DNA of 64,000 nucleotides, taken from the NCBI RefSeq assembly GCF_014490785.1, contig NZ_CP051489.1, positions 62,001-126,000 of the forward strand, written 5' to 3'. Below are positions 1 through 8,231 of the stretch, one piece after another. The stretch comes from Kosakonia sp. SMBL-WEM22 (GTDB taxonomy: Bacteria > Pseudomonadota > Gammaproteobacteria > Enterobacterales > Enterobacteriaceae). Numbering within the stretch: the first letter of the stretch is position 1; every line of letters begins with the position of its first letter. Below the pieces are notes generated by a model, which made no database searches, was not told where the DNA came from, and saw only the letters and a list, made by a program, of their open reading frames with translations. The position numbers were made by a program, and so were the translations under genes.

Positions 1-461
1 ATATCTCTAAGTGTATCGTGGACCACCATGACTTTTCCGCTGTCCACCACGTAACTGCAGAAAGCATCCTCGCGCGCAGTCCGGCAAAGGTCGATATTGT
101 GTGCAGCCCGGATGACCTGATGACTGTCGTCGACAATAGAAATAAAGCTTCCGGAGATCCCCAGTGAGTCGCTGGTCAGACGGACAAATTCTTTCAGCAC
201 CTTCCCCCTGCTTTCGTCGGAAGTTTTAAGTGCGTCCATGGCCTTCTGCCGTCTTTCTTCATCATCTCTGAGATTTACAAGCATAAACTGACTCCGGTGA
301 TGCACCTCACAGGTGGCTGAAGGAGGAAAAAACAAATGTTTTAACCGAATCGTAAAATAATGGTTCAGCATACGCTTAAATCGACAAAAAACAGAGCGTC
401 TGTGCCCTGCTGTATACAGGTCTGCGCCTGCCACGGCCTTGATGCGGTTACCGTATTTCAT
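1..461 (-). CDS. GAF-domain signalling protein, 3' part beyond the window edge (probable GAF/EAL protein)
   Basis: The frame is open from the ATG at 461 to the window edge (153 codons), so only the N-terminal part is seen. Residues from about 85 onward (SLGISGSFISIVDDSHQVIR, then a CSYVVDSGK stretch) match the GAF domain of the complete GAF-GGDEF-EAL protein encoded at 5476-7260, and the first 120 codons resemble the broken copy at 23011-23358. The family suggests that the unseen part holds a degenerate GGDEF and an EAL (c-di-GMP phosphodiesterase) domain; that is inference. Its start overlaps the stop of the upstream chemoreceptor gene as TGATG, so the two are probably translationally coupled and co-transcribed from the sigma-28-like promoter at 1821-1848. 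Confidence 0.75.
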   Translation of the reverse strand, partial: MKYGNRIKAVAGADLYTAGHRRSVFCRFKRMLNHYFTIRLKHLFFPPSATCEVHHRSQFMLVNLRDDEERRQKAMDALKTSDESRGKVLKEFVRLTSDSLGISGSFISIVDDSHQVIRAAHNIDLCRTAREDAFCSYVVDSGKVMVVHDTLRD

Positions 462-1789
462 CAGTATTCAGCCTGGTAACCGGCCTTCACTGAACTAGCA
501 ACGTCCCAGACGGCAATCTCAACACCTTGTGCATTCTTTTCAATGTTCGCTATCACCTTACCGGCATCATGCATAAGGGCAACGCCCTTTGTGGTATTCA
601 CCAGCGTGCCTTCAATGCCGCCCAGCACGTCTTTTGCGAGTTTGTTATTGCCGGCGACTACCCGTTCTATTTCTTCCGTGGCGATGCTTACCCTGGCGGC
701 CAGATGACGGACTTCTGTGGCGACAACCGCAAAACTTTTTCCGGCCGGTCCAGCTTTTGCAGCCTCAATAGCAGCATTTAAAGCGATAAGCCTTGTCTGC
801 ATCGAGAAGCTTCGTATGGTTTCAACCATCTCGTCAATACTTTCAGACTGGCTGTTGAGACGGGAGACATCTCCGGAAATAACGCCCATTTCCTTCGCTA
901 TAATACCCATCAGGCTTATACTGCTCTCAATAACACGCGCCCCGGTCTGAGCACTTGCGCGCGTCTGTACAGCCATATCCCATGCATGTACAGCAGCATC
1001 CTGCTCTTTGTGGTTGTGTAATACCTGCTGCGTAACATCTGTGGCAAATTTCACTATCTTGTACAGATGCCCTTCATTGTTAAATACCGGATTATAAGTG
1101 GCGCGGAGCCACAGGGGCTCTCCACGACGATTCAGGCGTGGAAACTGGCCGGAAAAAAATTCCCCCTGATTCAGTTTCTGCCAGAACTGCCGATACTCCT
1201 CGCTGGTGTACAGGGCTTCAGAGCAAAACATGCGGTGGTGCTTACCTATGACGTCTTTTCGCTCATAGCCAGTGGACACCAGAAAGTTTTCATTTACATC
1301 CAGCACAACGCCAGTCGTATCAAATGAGATGATGGCCATGGATCGGCTTATCGCATTTATGATTGACTCCTGCTCCAGCGCAGACTGCACACGTTCAGAA
1401 ATATCAGTAGCTATTTTTATGATCCTGCAAACTTTGCCCCGCTTGTCGGTAACCGGAATGTAACTTGCTTCAAGCCATACCGGATATCCGCCCTTGGCCA
1501 GACGCTGATATTTACCACTGAAATGCTCACCCGCTGCCAGCCGTTCCCAGAAATGGTTGTAATCAGGTGATCTGATGAATTCAGGGGAACAAAACAAGCT
1601 GTGATGCTTTCCTGTAATTTCTTCAGCGTTATATCCCATCGTTGTCAAAAAAAGGGGGGTCGCCTTCTGAATGATACCCGAGGGGCTGAATTCGATGACA
1701 GGCATTACCTGCACTAATGCGTTAAACGAAGCAGCAGAAGACAGTGTTTTACGTGAAAAAAATTTTCTGAGTGAATGCGTGCGCATCAT
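461..1789 (-). CDS. Soluble PAS-PAS chemoreceptor (BdlA-like methyl-accepting protein)
   Basis: A 442-residue protein with no membrane segment. Two PAS domains of the same subtype occupy about residues 25-135 and 145-255; each has a GKHH..FCS stretch and a final IxKxATD(I/V) strand. The C-terminal part (about 290-442) is a short MCP signalling hairpin with a tip reading QTRLIALNAAIEAAKAG...SFAVVATEVRHLA. This domain order and length match BdlA of Pseudomonas aeruginosa, a cytoplasmic receptor that controls biofilm dispersal through c-di-GMP enzymes. The tip departs from the usual QTNILALNAA(V/I)EAARAGEQGRGFAVVA consensus at several positions, so coupling to host CheA/CheW may be altered. The downstream GAF gene overlaps it as TGATG, which fits a receptor plus c-di-GMP output pair. 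Function is inferred from architecture. Confidence 0.85.
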   Translation of the reverse strand: MMRTHSLRKFFSRKTLSSAASFNALVQVMPVIEFSPSGIIQKATPLFLTTMGYNAEEITGKHHSLFCSPEFIRSPDYNHFWERLAAGEHFSGKYQRLAKGGYPVWLEASYIPVTDKRGKVCRIIKIATDISERVQSALEQESIINAISRSMAIISFDTTGVVLDVNENFLVSTGYERKDVIGKHHRMFCSEALYTSEEYRQFWQKLNQGEFFSGQFPRLNRRGEPLWLRATYNPVFNNEGHLYKIVKFATDVTQQVLHNHKEQDAAVHAWDMAVQTRASAQTGARVIESSISLMGIIAKEMGVISGDVSRLNSQSESIDEMVETIRSFSMQTRLIALNAAIEAAKAGPAGKSFAVVATEVRHLAARVSIATEEIERVVAGNNKLAKDVLGGIEGTLVNTTKGVALMHDAGKVIANIEKNAQGVEIAVWDVASSVKAGYQAEY

Positions 1790-1820
1790 AGGTACCGGAT
1801 AAAATGATTACTTCCTCCGG

Positions 1821-1848
1821 TTATCGGCAGGGTTTCATTAATACATTA
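1821..1848 (-). promoter_or_regulatory. Sigma-28 (FliA)-type promoter of the PAS-PAS chemoreceptor operon
   Basis: On the minus strand, an exact GCCGATAA -10 element (1828-1821) is preceded, after 12 bases, by TAATGTAT (1848-1841). This is six of eight matches to the FliA -35 TAAAGTTT. It lies about 30 bases upstream of the ATG at 1789. The same element precedes the broken copy of this gene near 23.5 kb, which supports its being real. Confidence 0.7.
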
Positions 1849-2359
1849 TATTTTACTGTGATAATTTGAGTTGGTGAGCGCCTGCTCCCGGTGCGATTAT
1901 TTTTTGCGCAGATAGCGTGCCTGGATAATTACACCGTGCGTTTCAGGAACCATCGTGAAAAAGGGCTGAATGTTGCACTAACAGGCAAAAAACCGGCAAT
2001 GGATTCGAAAAAAATAATATATAACAGTTAGTTATTTGCTCGCTGCATAAAGTCAGAGCCAGTGCCGGTCTGTTGCAGGCCACACTCTTTCACCGCTAAT
2101 TATCTTTCTTTCTGAACTTTAAGTGCCTTTCCCCCGGAATGAATTCTGATCGACACTCGTAGTTCAGTATGCTGCGCTTCACCACGGAAACGGCTGCTTG
2201 CACTTCATGCGATACCGGCAACTGAAAGTTGCTGGTCGGTATGGCTTAACTTTTTTTATCAGCCATCATGCTGAACCATATTTTTGATTCGTGGAACAAC
2301 CCCAATTAAATTCATGCTTAAAAGAGTACTGGCTTCGTTACGTGCAGGAGGCATTTATC
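1849..2359. other. Intergenic region between divergent chemoreceptor and YmgA-like genes
   Basis: About 500 bases without a convincing gene. The only structure seen is an interrupted inverted repeat at 2212-2242 (ATACCG plus GCAACT facing AGTTGC and CGGTAT, with a four-base bulge), about 120 bases upstream of the YmgA-like start. It could be an operator or an RNA stem. No sigma-70 promoter stands out. Confidence 0.4.
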
Positions 2360-2635
2360 GTGAAAAGATGTGATAAAGAAAGGATTTCGGGCGAACTCAT
2401 TGCACGGGCGGTGATGGTTTTAATGGACAGGAATGATGATGTCACTCTGGCTTCCGGACTGAAAATACTGACAGATTTCCAGATGAAGATTTTCAGCGCA
2501 GAACAATTGAATACCTGTGCCCTGGCAATCGCTGACATAAAGTCAGCCATAGCAGCCCATTTAAGGGGAAAGTCAGTCTTGGGGGGACAAAAAGTTGACC
2601 GGGACTATCACTTACTCCCGGATGCCCGTAAATAA
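2360..2635 (+). CDS. YmgA-like small biofilm-associated regulator
   Basis: A 91-residue protein if translation starts at the GTG at 2360, which I prefer because AGGAGG lies just upstream. The paralogue at 23740 starts at the equivalent position with ATG and the same ribosome site. The conserved core (KERISGELIARAVMVLMDRNDDVTL..LKILTDFQM) resembles the small alpha-helical YmgA protein of Escherichia coli, encoded beside ariR in the ycgZ-ymgA-ariR cluster that acts through the Rcs system on biofilm matrix and acid resistance. Here it faces an AriR-like gene, convergent and 70 bases away. The YmgA assignment rests on short similarity recalled from the family and is moderate. Confidence 0.6.
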   Translation: MKRCDKERISGELIARAVMVLMDRNDDVTLASGLKILTDFQMKIFSAEQLNTCALAIADIKSAIAAHLRGKSVLGGQKVDRDYHLLPDARK

Positions 2636-2707
2636 CTGCTATCTCCATTGTTCCTGACCAAAAAAGCCTTCGGCTGATGGAGGAAATATCTGGAAAATCA
2701 GGGGAAA

Positions 2708-2950
2708 CTACAATTTTTTCAATGTGATATAAACGATTATCTCAAGCGCATTACGTAAAACATCTTTCTGCACGACATTGTTTTCCGTTTCGAGACGACT
2801 AATAAGTGCGAGCATCAGGTCTTTGTTGGCTATAGCATCGTTTTCAACCTTTAATGACCGTTTTATCTCATCAATAACACGCTGTTCATCTTCGTGAGCA
2901 TCGTGGGTGTCGGGCGAGACCAGGGGCAACACGAAAGTAGAGTTAGCCAT
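2708..2950 (-). CDS. AriR/YmgB-like biofilm and acid-resistance regulator
   Basis: An 80-residue protein. The second half (NKDLMLALISRLETENNVVQKDVLRNALEIIVYIT) follows the AriR/YmgB pattern of Escherichia coli (NKNIILSLIHSLET...DVIRKTLEIVLRYT), a small dimeric regulator of biofilm formation and acid resistance. It is closely related to the copy at 24084-24326, and both follow the same arrangement (GAF/EAL gene, chemoreceptor, YmgA-like gene, AriR-like gene). The final residues differ (LKKL rather than the PDDL/ADDM type). A TATAAT hexamer lies about 25 bases upstream of the ATG on the minus strand. Confidence 0.8.
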   Translation of the reverse strand: MANSTFVLPLVSPDTHDAHEDEQRVIDEIKRSLKVENDAIANKDLMLALISRLETENNVVQKDVLRNALEIIVYITLKKL

Positions 2951-3565
2951 TATAAACTCGCTAAAAAGAGCCGTAATCCATTATAGCGGGCAGTATGCAG
3001 TTGTCGGTTGTGCAATTTTTTAGTAATGCTTGTACAACTCCTGCAAGTTAGCGAGAAAAGAAATTTTTTGCAATAAATGGCAAGGATATATTTTAGGTGT
3101 TAGTAGTACGATTCTGCTGCAGTATGCCTCTTTACCGCCTGGCCTTTTATCATAAACTCTGGTACAGCCTGTTTGCGTAATGTGGTAAAAATTCACCTGA
3201 TGAATATTCGCTATCAAATGGCTTAGCCACTTTTTGCAAAACCTGAAGAGGTTCAAAACTGCAACGAAGTCTGAAGACAAACTGGCAGTGATCTGGCCCC
3301 CCTTTTCACGGTCTGCATAGTTACGTCTTTTCGATGACCGATTTCTTTAGTGTCGATAACTGAAAACAACTTAAAAGCCCCCTGTCCGGTATGCAGGAAT
3401 GGCTGTGAAGTAAGCTGGATAATTTTGCCTATATTTTCAGGCAATTTTATTTGGCTACTTTTAGATCCGGAACGGTCGCTGACAAATTCCCCGCATTGAT
3501 GGCTATATTCTGTTCATCATACTGGTAAACTGCTGCATCTTTGTAATGCTGATGAATGGATAACC
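2951..3565. other. Intergenic region, no gene supported
   Basis: About 615 AT-rich bases between the AriR-like gene and the diguanylate cyclase. Short open frames exist on the minus strand but have no ribosome site, no recognisable motif and unusual composition. A TATATT hexamer near 3501 could belong to the promoter of the downstream cyclase gene. Nothing else is seen. Confidence 0.4.
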
Positions 3566-5149
3566 ATGCTCAACAGGAAATACCGTCTTCGCACCCTCAT
3601 GCTGATGCTCTCGGTTGGCGGGATCCTGCTGACTTCTTTACTGCTTCTGGGTTCGCTCACACTTTTTCAGAAAGGTAATATTGAGGTCAGTCTTCTGGAA
3701 GGTAATATCGCCTATGCCCGGAAACTGGCGGATACAACAGATCGATACCTGGTCACGGCACAACGCGAACTTGCGTACAGCGCCAGCCTTATCACACAGC
3801 TGAATGACAAACCCCGGCTGGTTCAGGAAACAGAGCGGCTGCGGCTACAGTCCGGTTTTTTCAATTCGGTTGTTATCGTTAACGCTGATGCTGTCATAGC
3901 CGCGACCTCACCGGAAAGCCTGGATCTTATAGGCGTCCGGCTCAGCTCTGCTGCAAGTAAGCGGGCTTTAAAAGACAAAAAAGCATTTATATCAGAACCG
4001 TTTGTTTCTGCTGCCGGTAATTACGTCGTATTCCTTTCCCAGCCGTTATTCTCGACTGGCGGTGAGTATCTCGGTTACATCGGGGGCACCATTTATCTAA
4101 AAAAACAAAGTATGCTCAGCGAGATACTGAGTCAGCATTTTTACGGTAAGCAGACTGAAGTCAGTGTGGTAACCCGAGGTGGAAGCATAATTTTCAGTCA
4201 GAAGCCGGAACTGGTTGGTACACATATTCAGTCTGATCCTGCACTGCTTAAACGTCTGGCCAACGCCCGAAGCGGGCATTTCGTGGATACCAGTAGCAGG
4301 GCGGGGCTCATCGGGTTCGCCAGCCTGAACCAGGCCGACTGGCGCGTCCTGATATCCGGCACATCCGACAGTGTCTCGCATATCCTGTACCGGAGCGCTC
4401 TTAATGCAGGCTGGTTCACACTCGCTATCATTGCTCTTACTGTGGCCATTGTGACGTATTTCTCGGCACGGCTTTCTGCACCTCTTGAAAAACTTGCTGA
4501 GTTCACCCGTACCAGTGACAGTGAAGGCACGCTCCGGCAACTCGCAATGCTTAATCCGGGCTATCAGGAAGCGGAACGGTTGCGGGAGTCTGTCAGCCAC
4601 CATCTCAAGCTAATGACCCGCCGGGTGAGCGTCCTCAGTGAGGAAGCCATGAAAGATCCTCTTACCGGCCTTTACAACCGCAAAGGTTTCAGTTCACAGG
4701 TCAATGATTATCTTCTCTCAGGTAATCACAGCATCGTCGCCATTGATATCGATTATTTCAAAAGAGTTAATGACCATCACGGTCATACCGGAGGAGATGC
4801 GGTGCTGGTTGCCCTCAGTAATAAATTACTGAGTGTATGCCGGAGCTGCGATATTGTGAGCCGTTCCGGTGGTGAGGAATTCATTATTTTCCTCCCTGAT
4901 ACCGGACGTGAAGCTGCTGCGGCTGCGGCAGAACGGATACGGGCATCTGTTTTTAACGAGATATTCCCTTTTACGGGCCATCTTACTCTTTCTGCCGGTG
5001 TCGCGGCGCTTGATGACTGTGGTGACAATCTCAGTCTCGCATTACACCAGGCTGATCTTGCACTTTACGAGGCGAAAGGCGCAGGCAGAAATGGGGTGGT
5101 GGTCAGTGCTCCGGATGGTATGTCGCGCTATCCGAAATATAGTAATTGA
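3566..5149 (+). CDS. Membrane diguanylate cyclase with periplasmic sensor (dCache-GGDEF)
   Basis: A 527-residue inner-membrane enzyme expected to make c-di-GMP from two GTP. A membrane segment at about 10-32 is followed by a periplasmic sensor of about 250 residues of the double-Cache type, a second segment near 285-303 and a GGDEF domain from about 360. The active-site loop reads SGGEEF near residue 435, an accepted variant of GGDEF. An RxxD inhibitory site (RSCD) lies five residues before it, so feedback control by the product is expected. DPLTGLYNR and the IDIDYFKRVND metal-binding stretch are intact. Next to it lies an EAL protein, giving making and breaking enzymes side by side. The ligand is unknown. 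Confidence 0.9.
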   Translation: MLNRKYRLRTLMLMLSVGGILLTSLLLLGSLTLFQKGNIEVSLLEGNIAYARKLADTTDRYLVTAQRELAYSASLITQLNDKPRLVQETERLRLQSGFFNSVVIVNADAVIAATSPESLDLIGVRLSSAASKRALKDKKAFISEPFVSAAGNYVVFLSQPLFSTGGEYLGYIGGTIYLKKQSMLSEILSQHFYGKQTEVSVVTRGGSIIFSQKPELVGTHIQSDPALLKRLANARSGHFVDTSSRAGLIGFASLNQADWRVLISGTSDSVSHILYRSALNAGWFTLAIIALTVAIVTYFSARLSAPLEKLAEFTRTSDSEGTLRQLAMLNPGYQEAERLRESVSHHLKLMTRRVSVLSEEAMKDPLTGLYNRKGFSSQVNDYLLSGNHSIVAIDIDYFKRVNDHHGHTGGDAVLVALSNKLLSVCRSCDIVSRSGGEEFIIFLPDTGREAAAAAAERIRASVFNEIFPFTGHLTLSAGVAALDDCGDNLSLALHQADLALYEAKGAGRNGVVVSAPDGMSRYPKYSN

Positions 5150-5475
5150 TAAAACGACATCAATGGCATCACTGACACCCCTACCTGTTTCATGCTGCTT
5201 TCTGTAAGGTGCCGCCACATTTCACAGGCTCAGAAGGAATGAAGATATGTAAAAGAATTCTTTCCCCTTCTGGAACTTTGTCGGGGAAATAAGCCTGCAA
5301 AAGGCGTTTTTTTCATCAATCACCCTGTCTTTTTACTGATATTATCAGTGCAGATCATATTTGCACCTGGCTAACAGTGCCTGCCGGTATGCTTCCATCC
5401 TGCTGTAACAACCCTGTCGTTTTCAGCAACTCCCCAATATAAGACCCACCGTCCACAGCCGGTTGGGAGGCAACA
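5150..5475. other. Intergenic region between cyclase and EAL genes
   Basis: 326 bases with no supported gene. No clear terminator hairpin is seen after the cyclase gene. The stretch ends with GGGAGG, a good ribosome site for the EAL gene at 5476. No sigma-28-type promoter was found here, unlike in front of the chemoreceptor genes. Confidence 0.4.
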
Positions 5476-7260
5476 ATGTTACTCAATATCGGCGACGACA
5501 AAGAACGTCATTTTCTGGCGTTACAGGCACTACTGAACCCGGATGACAGCCGCGATGATGTACTGCGCAAAATCACGCAGTTAGCGGCAAGAATGTTAAA
5601 AATCCCTGGCAGTTTTATTTCCGTGCTGGATGATGAGAACCAGTATGTGCGGGCAGCAATCAACTTTCGTCTGGAGACCTCTTCACGGGTTAACTCTTTT
5701 TGCCGTTACGCCGTCGACAGCGGTAATCCGTTTATTGTTCCGGACACCCTTCAGGATGCCCGCTTTGCCGCGCATCCGCTGACCCTTTCCACCCCGTTTA
5801 TTCGCTTCTATGCGGGCGTGCCACTAACCACACGTGATGGCATCAAATTAGGCACACTTTGTGTAGTGGACACTAGCCCCCACATGATTACAAAAGAGCA
5901 GACTGATACTCTTCAGTTGCTGGGTGAACTGGCGATGTCGTTTCTTGAAGCCTGGCATTATGCCGGTCTGACGGATGCCATAACCGGGTTGCCCAACAAG
6001 TTGCATCTGTTACGCGATATCCAGTTGTTGGCCACAACGAATGACATTGCCGAACGTAACCTGATCCTGATTGACTGTATAGATATGCCCCGCGCGCATG
6101 AACTTGCGCGCACCCGAGGGATGGCACCGGTTGAGAACCTGCTGCGCGATATGGCGATTATGCTGCCCCTGCGCCTGCGCCCGCTCAGGTGCGGAAAACT
6201 CTACATGGTCGCAACAGGCCGTTTTGCCCTTCTGACTCATGTTTCCGACAAAATCTCAGCCAGCGTCGTTGCCAGTCGCTTACAGGGTGTCAGCGCCGAG
6301 CTTGAGCCGGGATTTTCCGTTGAGTTCAGAGTCCACACAGCTGGTAAGACATTCATACCGGGAGAGTCATCCGCCAGAGAAGTTTTGAATAAGGCAGTCA
6401 GTGCATTACACGATCGTATTCGTCAGAATATTCTACTGTTACCAGAAAGCACCTGGGCAGACGAAGACGCGCCCTCTACACCTGCGCTGATGGATGAACT
6501 GCGACAGGCTATACAGGGAATCATCCCCGGGCTTTACCTCGTTTATCAACCAAAAATTTGCCTGCAGAGCGGTTTACCGGTAGGAGTTGAGGCTCTCATT
6601 CGCTGGCGACATCCGCAAAAAGGCGAGCTTTCACCGGGAATGTTTGTTCCTGTCGCAGAGCATGCCGGCCTGCTACCCGATCTGACGAGCTGGGTTATTG
6701 CCAGTGTCATTACCCAGCTCAGGGGCTGGCACATCGCCGGTCTTGCAATACCCGTCTCGGTTAATGTGAGTATTCACGACATCTCAGCATCCGGTTTTGC
6801 AGACAGCCTTGAAGAACGAATGATTCGTGCCAGCCTGCCCACTCGTCTGTTGGGCATTGAGTGTCTGGAAACCGAACGGATCATTGAAAGCACCGCAGCA
6901 ATCGAGGGGCTGGAAGATCTGAAACTGCGCGGGTTTCCTATTTCTCTGGATGATTTTGGCACCGGTTACAGCAACATCAGTTATCTGCGCCGTATGCCGA
7001 TTGACATCATTAAACTGGACAGGAGCCTGATTTCCCGGCTCTCGCAGGATACCGGGGCGCGTATTATCGCGCGAAGCATCATTGCTATGCTGAAAGAGCT
7101 GGATTATGTCGTGCTGGCGGAAGGAGTGGAGAATTCACAGACCGGCGAGACCCTGCAAAAATATGGCTGCGATCAGGCTCAGGGCTATCTGTATGCCCGT
7201 CCACTCCCTGCCGAGGAAATGAGCAACTGGCTTGAGCTGAAGTTGACCAGTCTGAAATAA
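5476..7260 (+). CDS. GAF / degenerate GGDEF / EAL c-di-GMP phosphodiesterase
   Basis: A 594-residue soluble protein. The GAF domain covers about residues 20-160 (PGSFISVLDDENQYVRAA, FYAGVPLTTRDGIKLGTLCV). A GGDEF-like domain follows (LTDAITGLPNKLHLL to about 310), but the active-site loop is replaced by a TGRFALL-like sequence, so cyclase activity is not expected. The EAL domain from about 345 keeps the catalytic pattern: EAL near 371, NVS, ECLE, LDDFGTGYSN, IIKLDRSL, AEGVE and QGY. It should hydrolyse c-di-GMP under control of a GAF ligand. This is the only complete member of the family in the window; relatives at 1-461 and 21773-23358 are cut or broken. It is separate from the cyclase by 326 bases. 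Confidence 0.9.
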   Translation: MLLNIGDDKERHFLALQALLNPDDSRDDVLRKITQLAARMLKIPGSFISVLDDENQYVRAAINFRLETSSRVNSFCRYAVDSGNPFIVPDTLQDARFAAHPLTLSTPFIRFYAGVPLTTRDGIKLGTLCVVDTSPHMITKEQTDTLQLLGELAMSFLEAWHYAGLTDAITGLPNKLHLLRDIQLLATTNDIAERNLILIDCIDMPRAHELARTRGMAPVENLLRDMAIMLPLRLRPLRCGKLYMVATGRFALLTHVSDKISASVVASRLQGVSAELEPGFSVEFRVHTAGKTFIPGESSAREVLNKAVSALHDRIRQNILLLPESTWADEDAPSTPALMDELRQAIQGIIPGLYLVYQPKICLQSGLPVGVEALIRWRHPQKGELSPGMFVPVAEHAGLLPDLTSWVIASVITQLRGWHIAGLAIPVSVNVSIHDISASGFADSLEERMIRASLPTRLLGIECLETERIIESTAAIEGLEDLKLRGFPISLDDFGTGYSNISYLRRMPIDIIKLDRSLISRLSQDTGARIIARSIIAMLKELDYVVLAEGVENSQTGETLQKYGCDQAQGYLYARPLPAEEMSNWLELKLTSLK

Positions 7261-7328
7261 CGTTATCTGTCTGCCACTTATTGCTTCCTGCTACATTTGT
7301 TTGAGAGACCACGCTGGACCTCGACAAT

Positions 7329-7652
7329 TCAGTTGCACGAAGCACGAAGCACAAGCGAAACGACGGTGAAAAAGCAAAGTCTGAAAAACGGTGCGCTCCC
7401 TATAAGATCATAATCAGCAGGCAGCATGAACTTAGACTGCGCAACCAGAACTGCCAGGTCGTCAGCCCTTGCGCTGTGATCTGCTATTGTCAGAAAACTA
7501 TTTAATGAGCGCTGGTCTACCGTAATAAAAATCTGATACGGGTTCGTTTTTTCAAAAAAACTGCGCCGATTAAAGCCCAAAGAAAGAATATTTGGGATCA
7601 GACAATTGTAATGGCGACCCGTCTTCATGCGTGACAACATGGTTCCAGACAC
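7329..7652 (-). CDS. Uncertain hypothetical protein
   Basis: An open frame of up to 107 residues; an internal ATG would give about 98. I do not recognise it. The middle part (PYQIFITVDQRSLNSFLTIA, ADDLAVLVAQSKFMLPADYD) has protein-like composition, but there is no good ribosome site and no neighbour in the same direction. It sits in a 970-base stretch otherwise lacking genes. Confidence 0.25.
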   Translation of the reverse strand: MSGTMLSRMKTGRHYNCLIPNILSLGFNRRSFFEKTNPYQIFITVDQRSLNSFLTIADHSARADDLAVLVAQSKFMLPADYDLIGSAPFFRLCFFTVVSLVLRASCN

Positions 7653-7704
7653 AGCACCCTACTGAATTTGACATAAGTTGCGATGATTTGCCTATAATAG
7701 GTAA

Positions 7705-7762
7705 AAAATAAATCACCGTTATAACTTGATGGTGTCAGTGATGTCGCTGGCACCTTTTTTTT
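7705..7762 (+). ncRNA. Candidate short non-coding RNA
   Basis: A TTGACA hexamer at 7668-7673 and a perfect TATAAT at 7693-7698 (19-base spacer, slightly long) are followed within about 60 bases by a terminator. That terminator has arms GGTGTCAG (7731-7738) and CTGGCACC (7747-7754), then eight T at 7755-7762. No reading frame fits between. The layout is that of a small RNA of about 58 bases. It could instead be an unrelated promoter and a terminator for upstream transcription. Confidence 0.35.
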
Positions 7763-8148
7763 GTGAATGACTACAGGAGCTTATGCTCTTCTCTCACTGC
7801 AAAATCATTAATTAAACGGGTAATCCACTGAAATACGCACGTTAAAACACGTCTTTCAATCCATTGCTTCAGAGCTGGAGGTGTATCCTTACTACCAGAT
7901 AAAACGTGACTTTTGATTTGCCGCTCCCGTGAGCGGCTTTTTTTATCGGCTTAAAGTACAACGCAGAAATTATTGCCACCTCTTCAGCCAGTCTGGCCCG
8001 ATCGTCACCGTTTATCTGACTGTGATGCCCGTAATTTTCATCAATAATCTGCGGGCCCGGTGATGCAGAAGAGGTTTTTTACTTGCTTAAAACAGCCAAA
8101 ACCTCGACGTATTCTCTCCAGATTCAGCAGCTTTTCCTTTCCCTCACC
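7763..8148. other. Intergenic region upstream of a chemoreceptor gene
   Basis: About 385 bases with no supported gene. It contains a second strong terminator at 7920-7944 with no gene in front of it, so another short transcript ending there is possible. No promoter for it stands out. Confidence 0.3.
7920..7944 (+). terminator. Rho-independent terminator
   Basis: Perfect seven-base stem GCCGCTC / GAGCGGC with a four-base loop (7920-7937), followed by seven T. There is no coding gene directly upstream on the plus strand. Confidence 0.75.
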
Positions 8149-8175
8149 TAAATTTTCTGTCTTCGTTGCCGAAAA
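8149..8175 (+). promoter_or_regulatory. Sigma-28 (FliA)-type promoter of chemoreceptor gene 8232
   Basis: TAAATTTT (8149-8156), exactly 11 bases, then GCCGAAAA (8168-8175). Each half matches the FliA consensus (TAAAGTTT, GCCGATAA) at seven of eight positions with the optimal spacing. It lies about 55 bases upstream of the ATG. Confidence 0.75.
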
Positions 8176-8231
8176 CAAGTATGTAACAACTTCTTTTCTG
8201 TTTAGTTTTTTACAACACTGGTGGACGACTG

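Noticed and set aside
3020..3444. Two minus-strand frames of 86 and 63 codons
   Set aside because: No ribosome site, no recognisable motif, overlapping each other, and composition unlike neighbouring genes.
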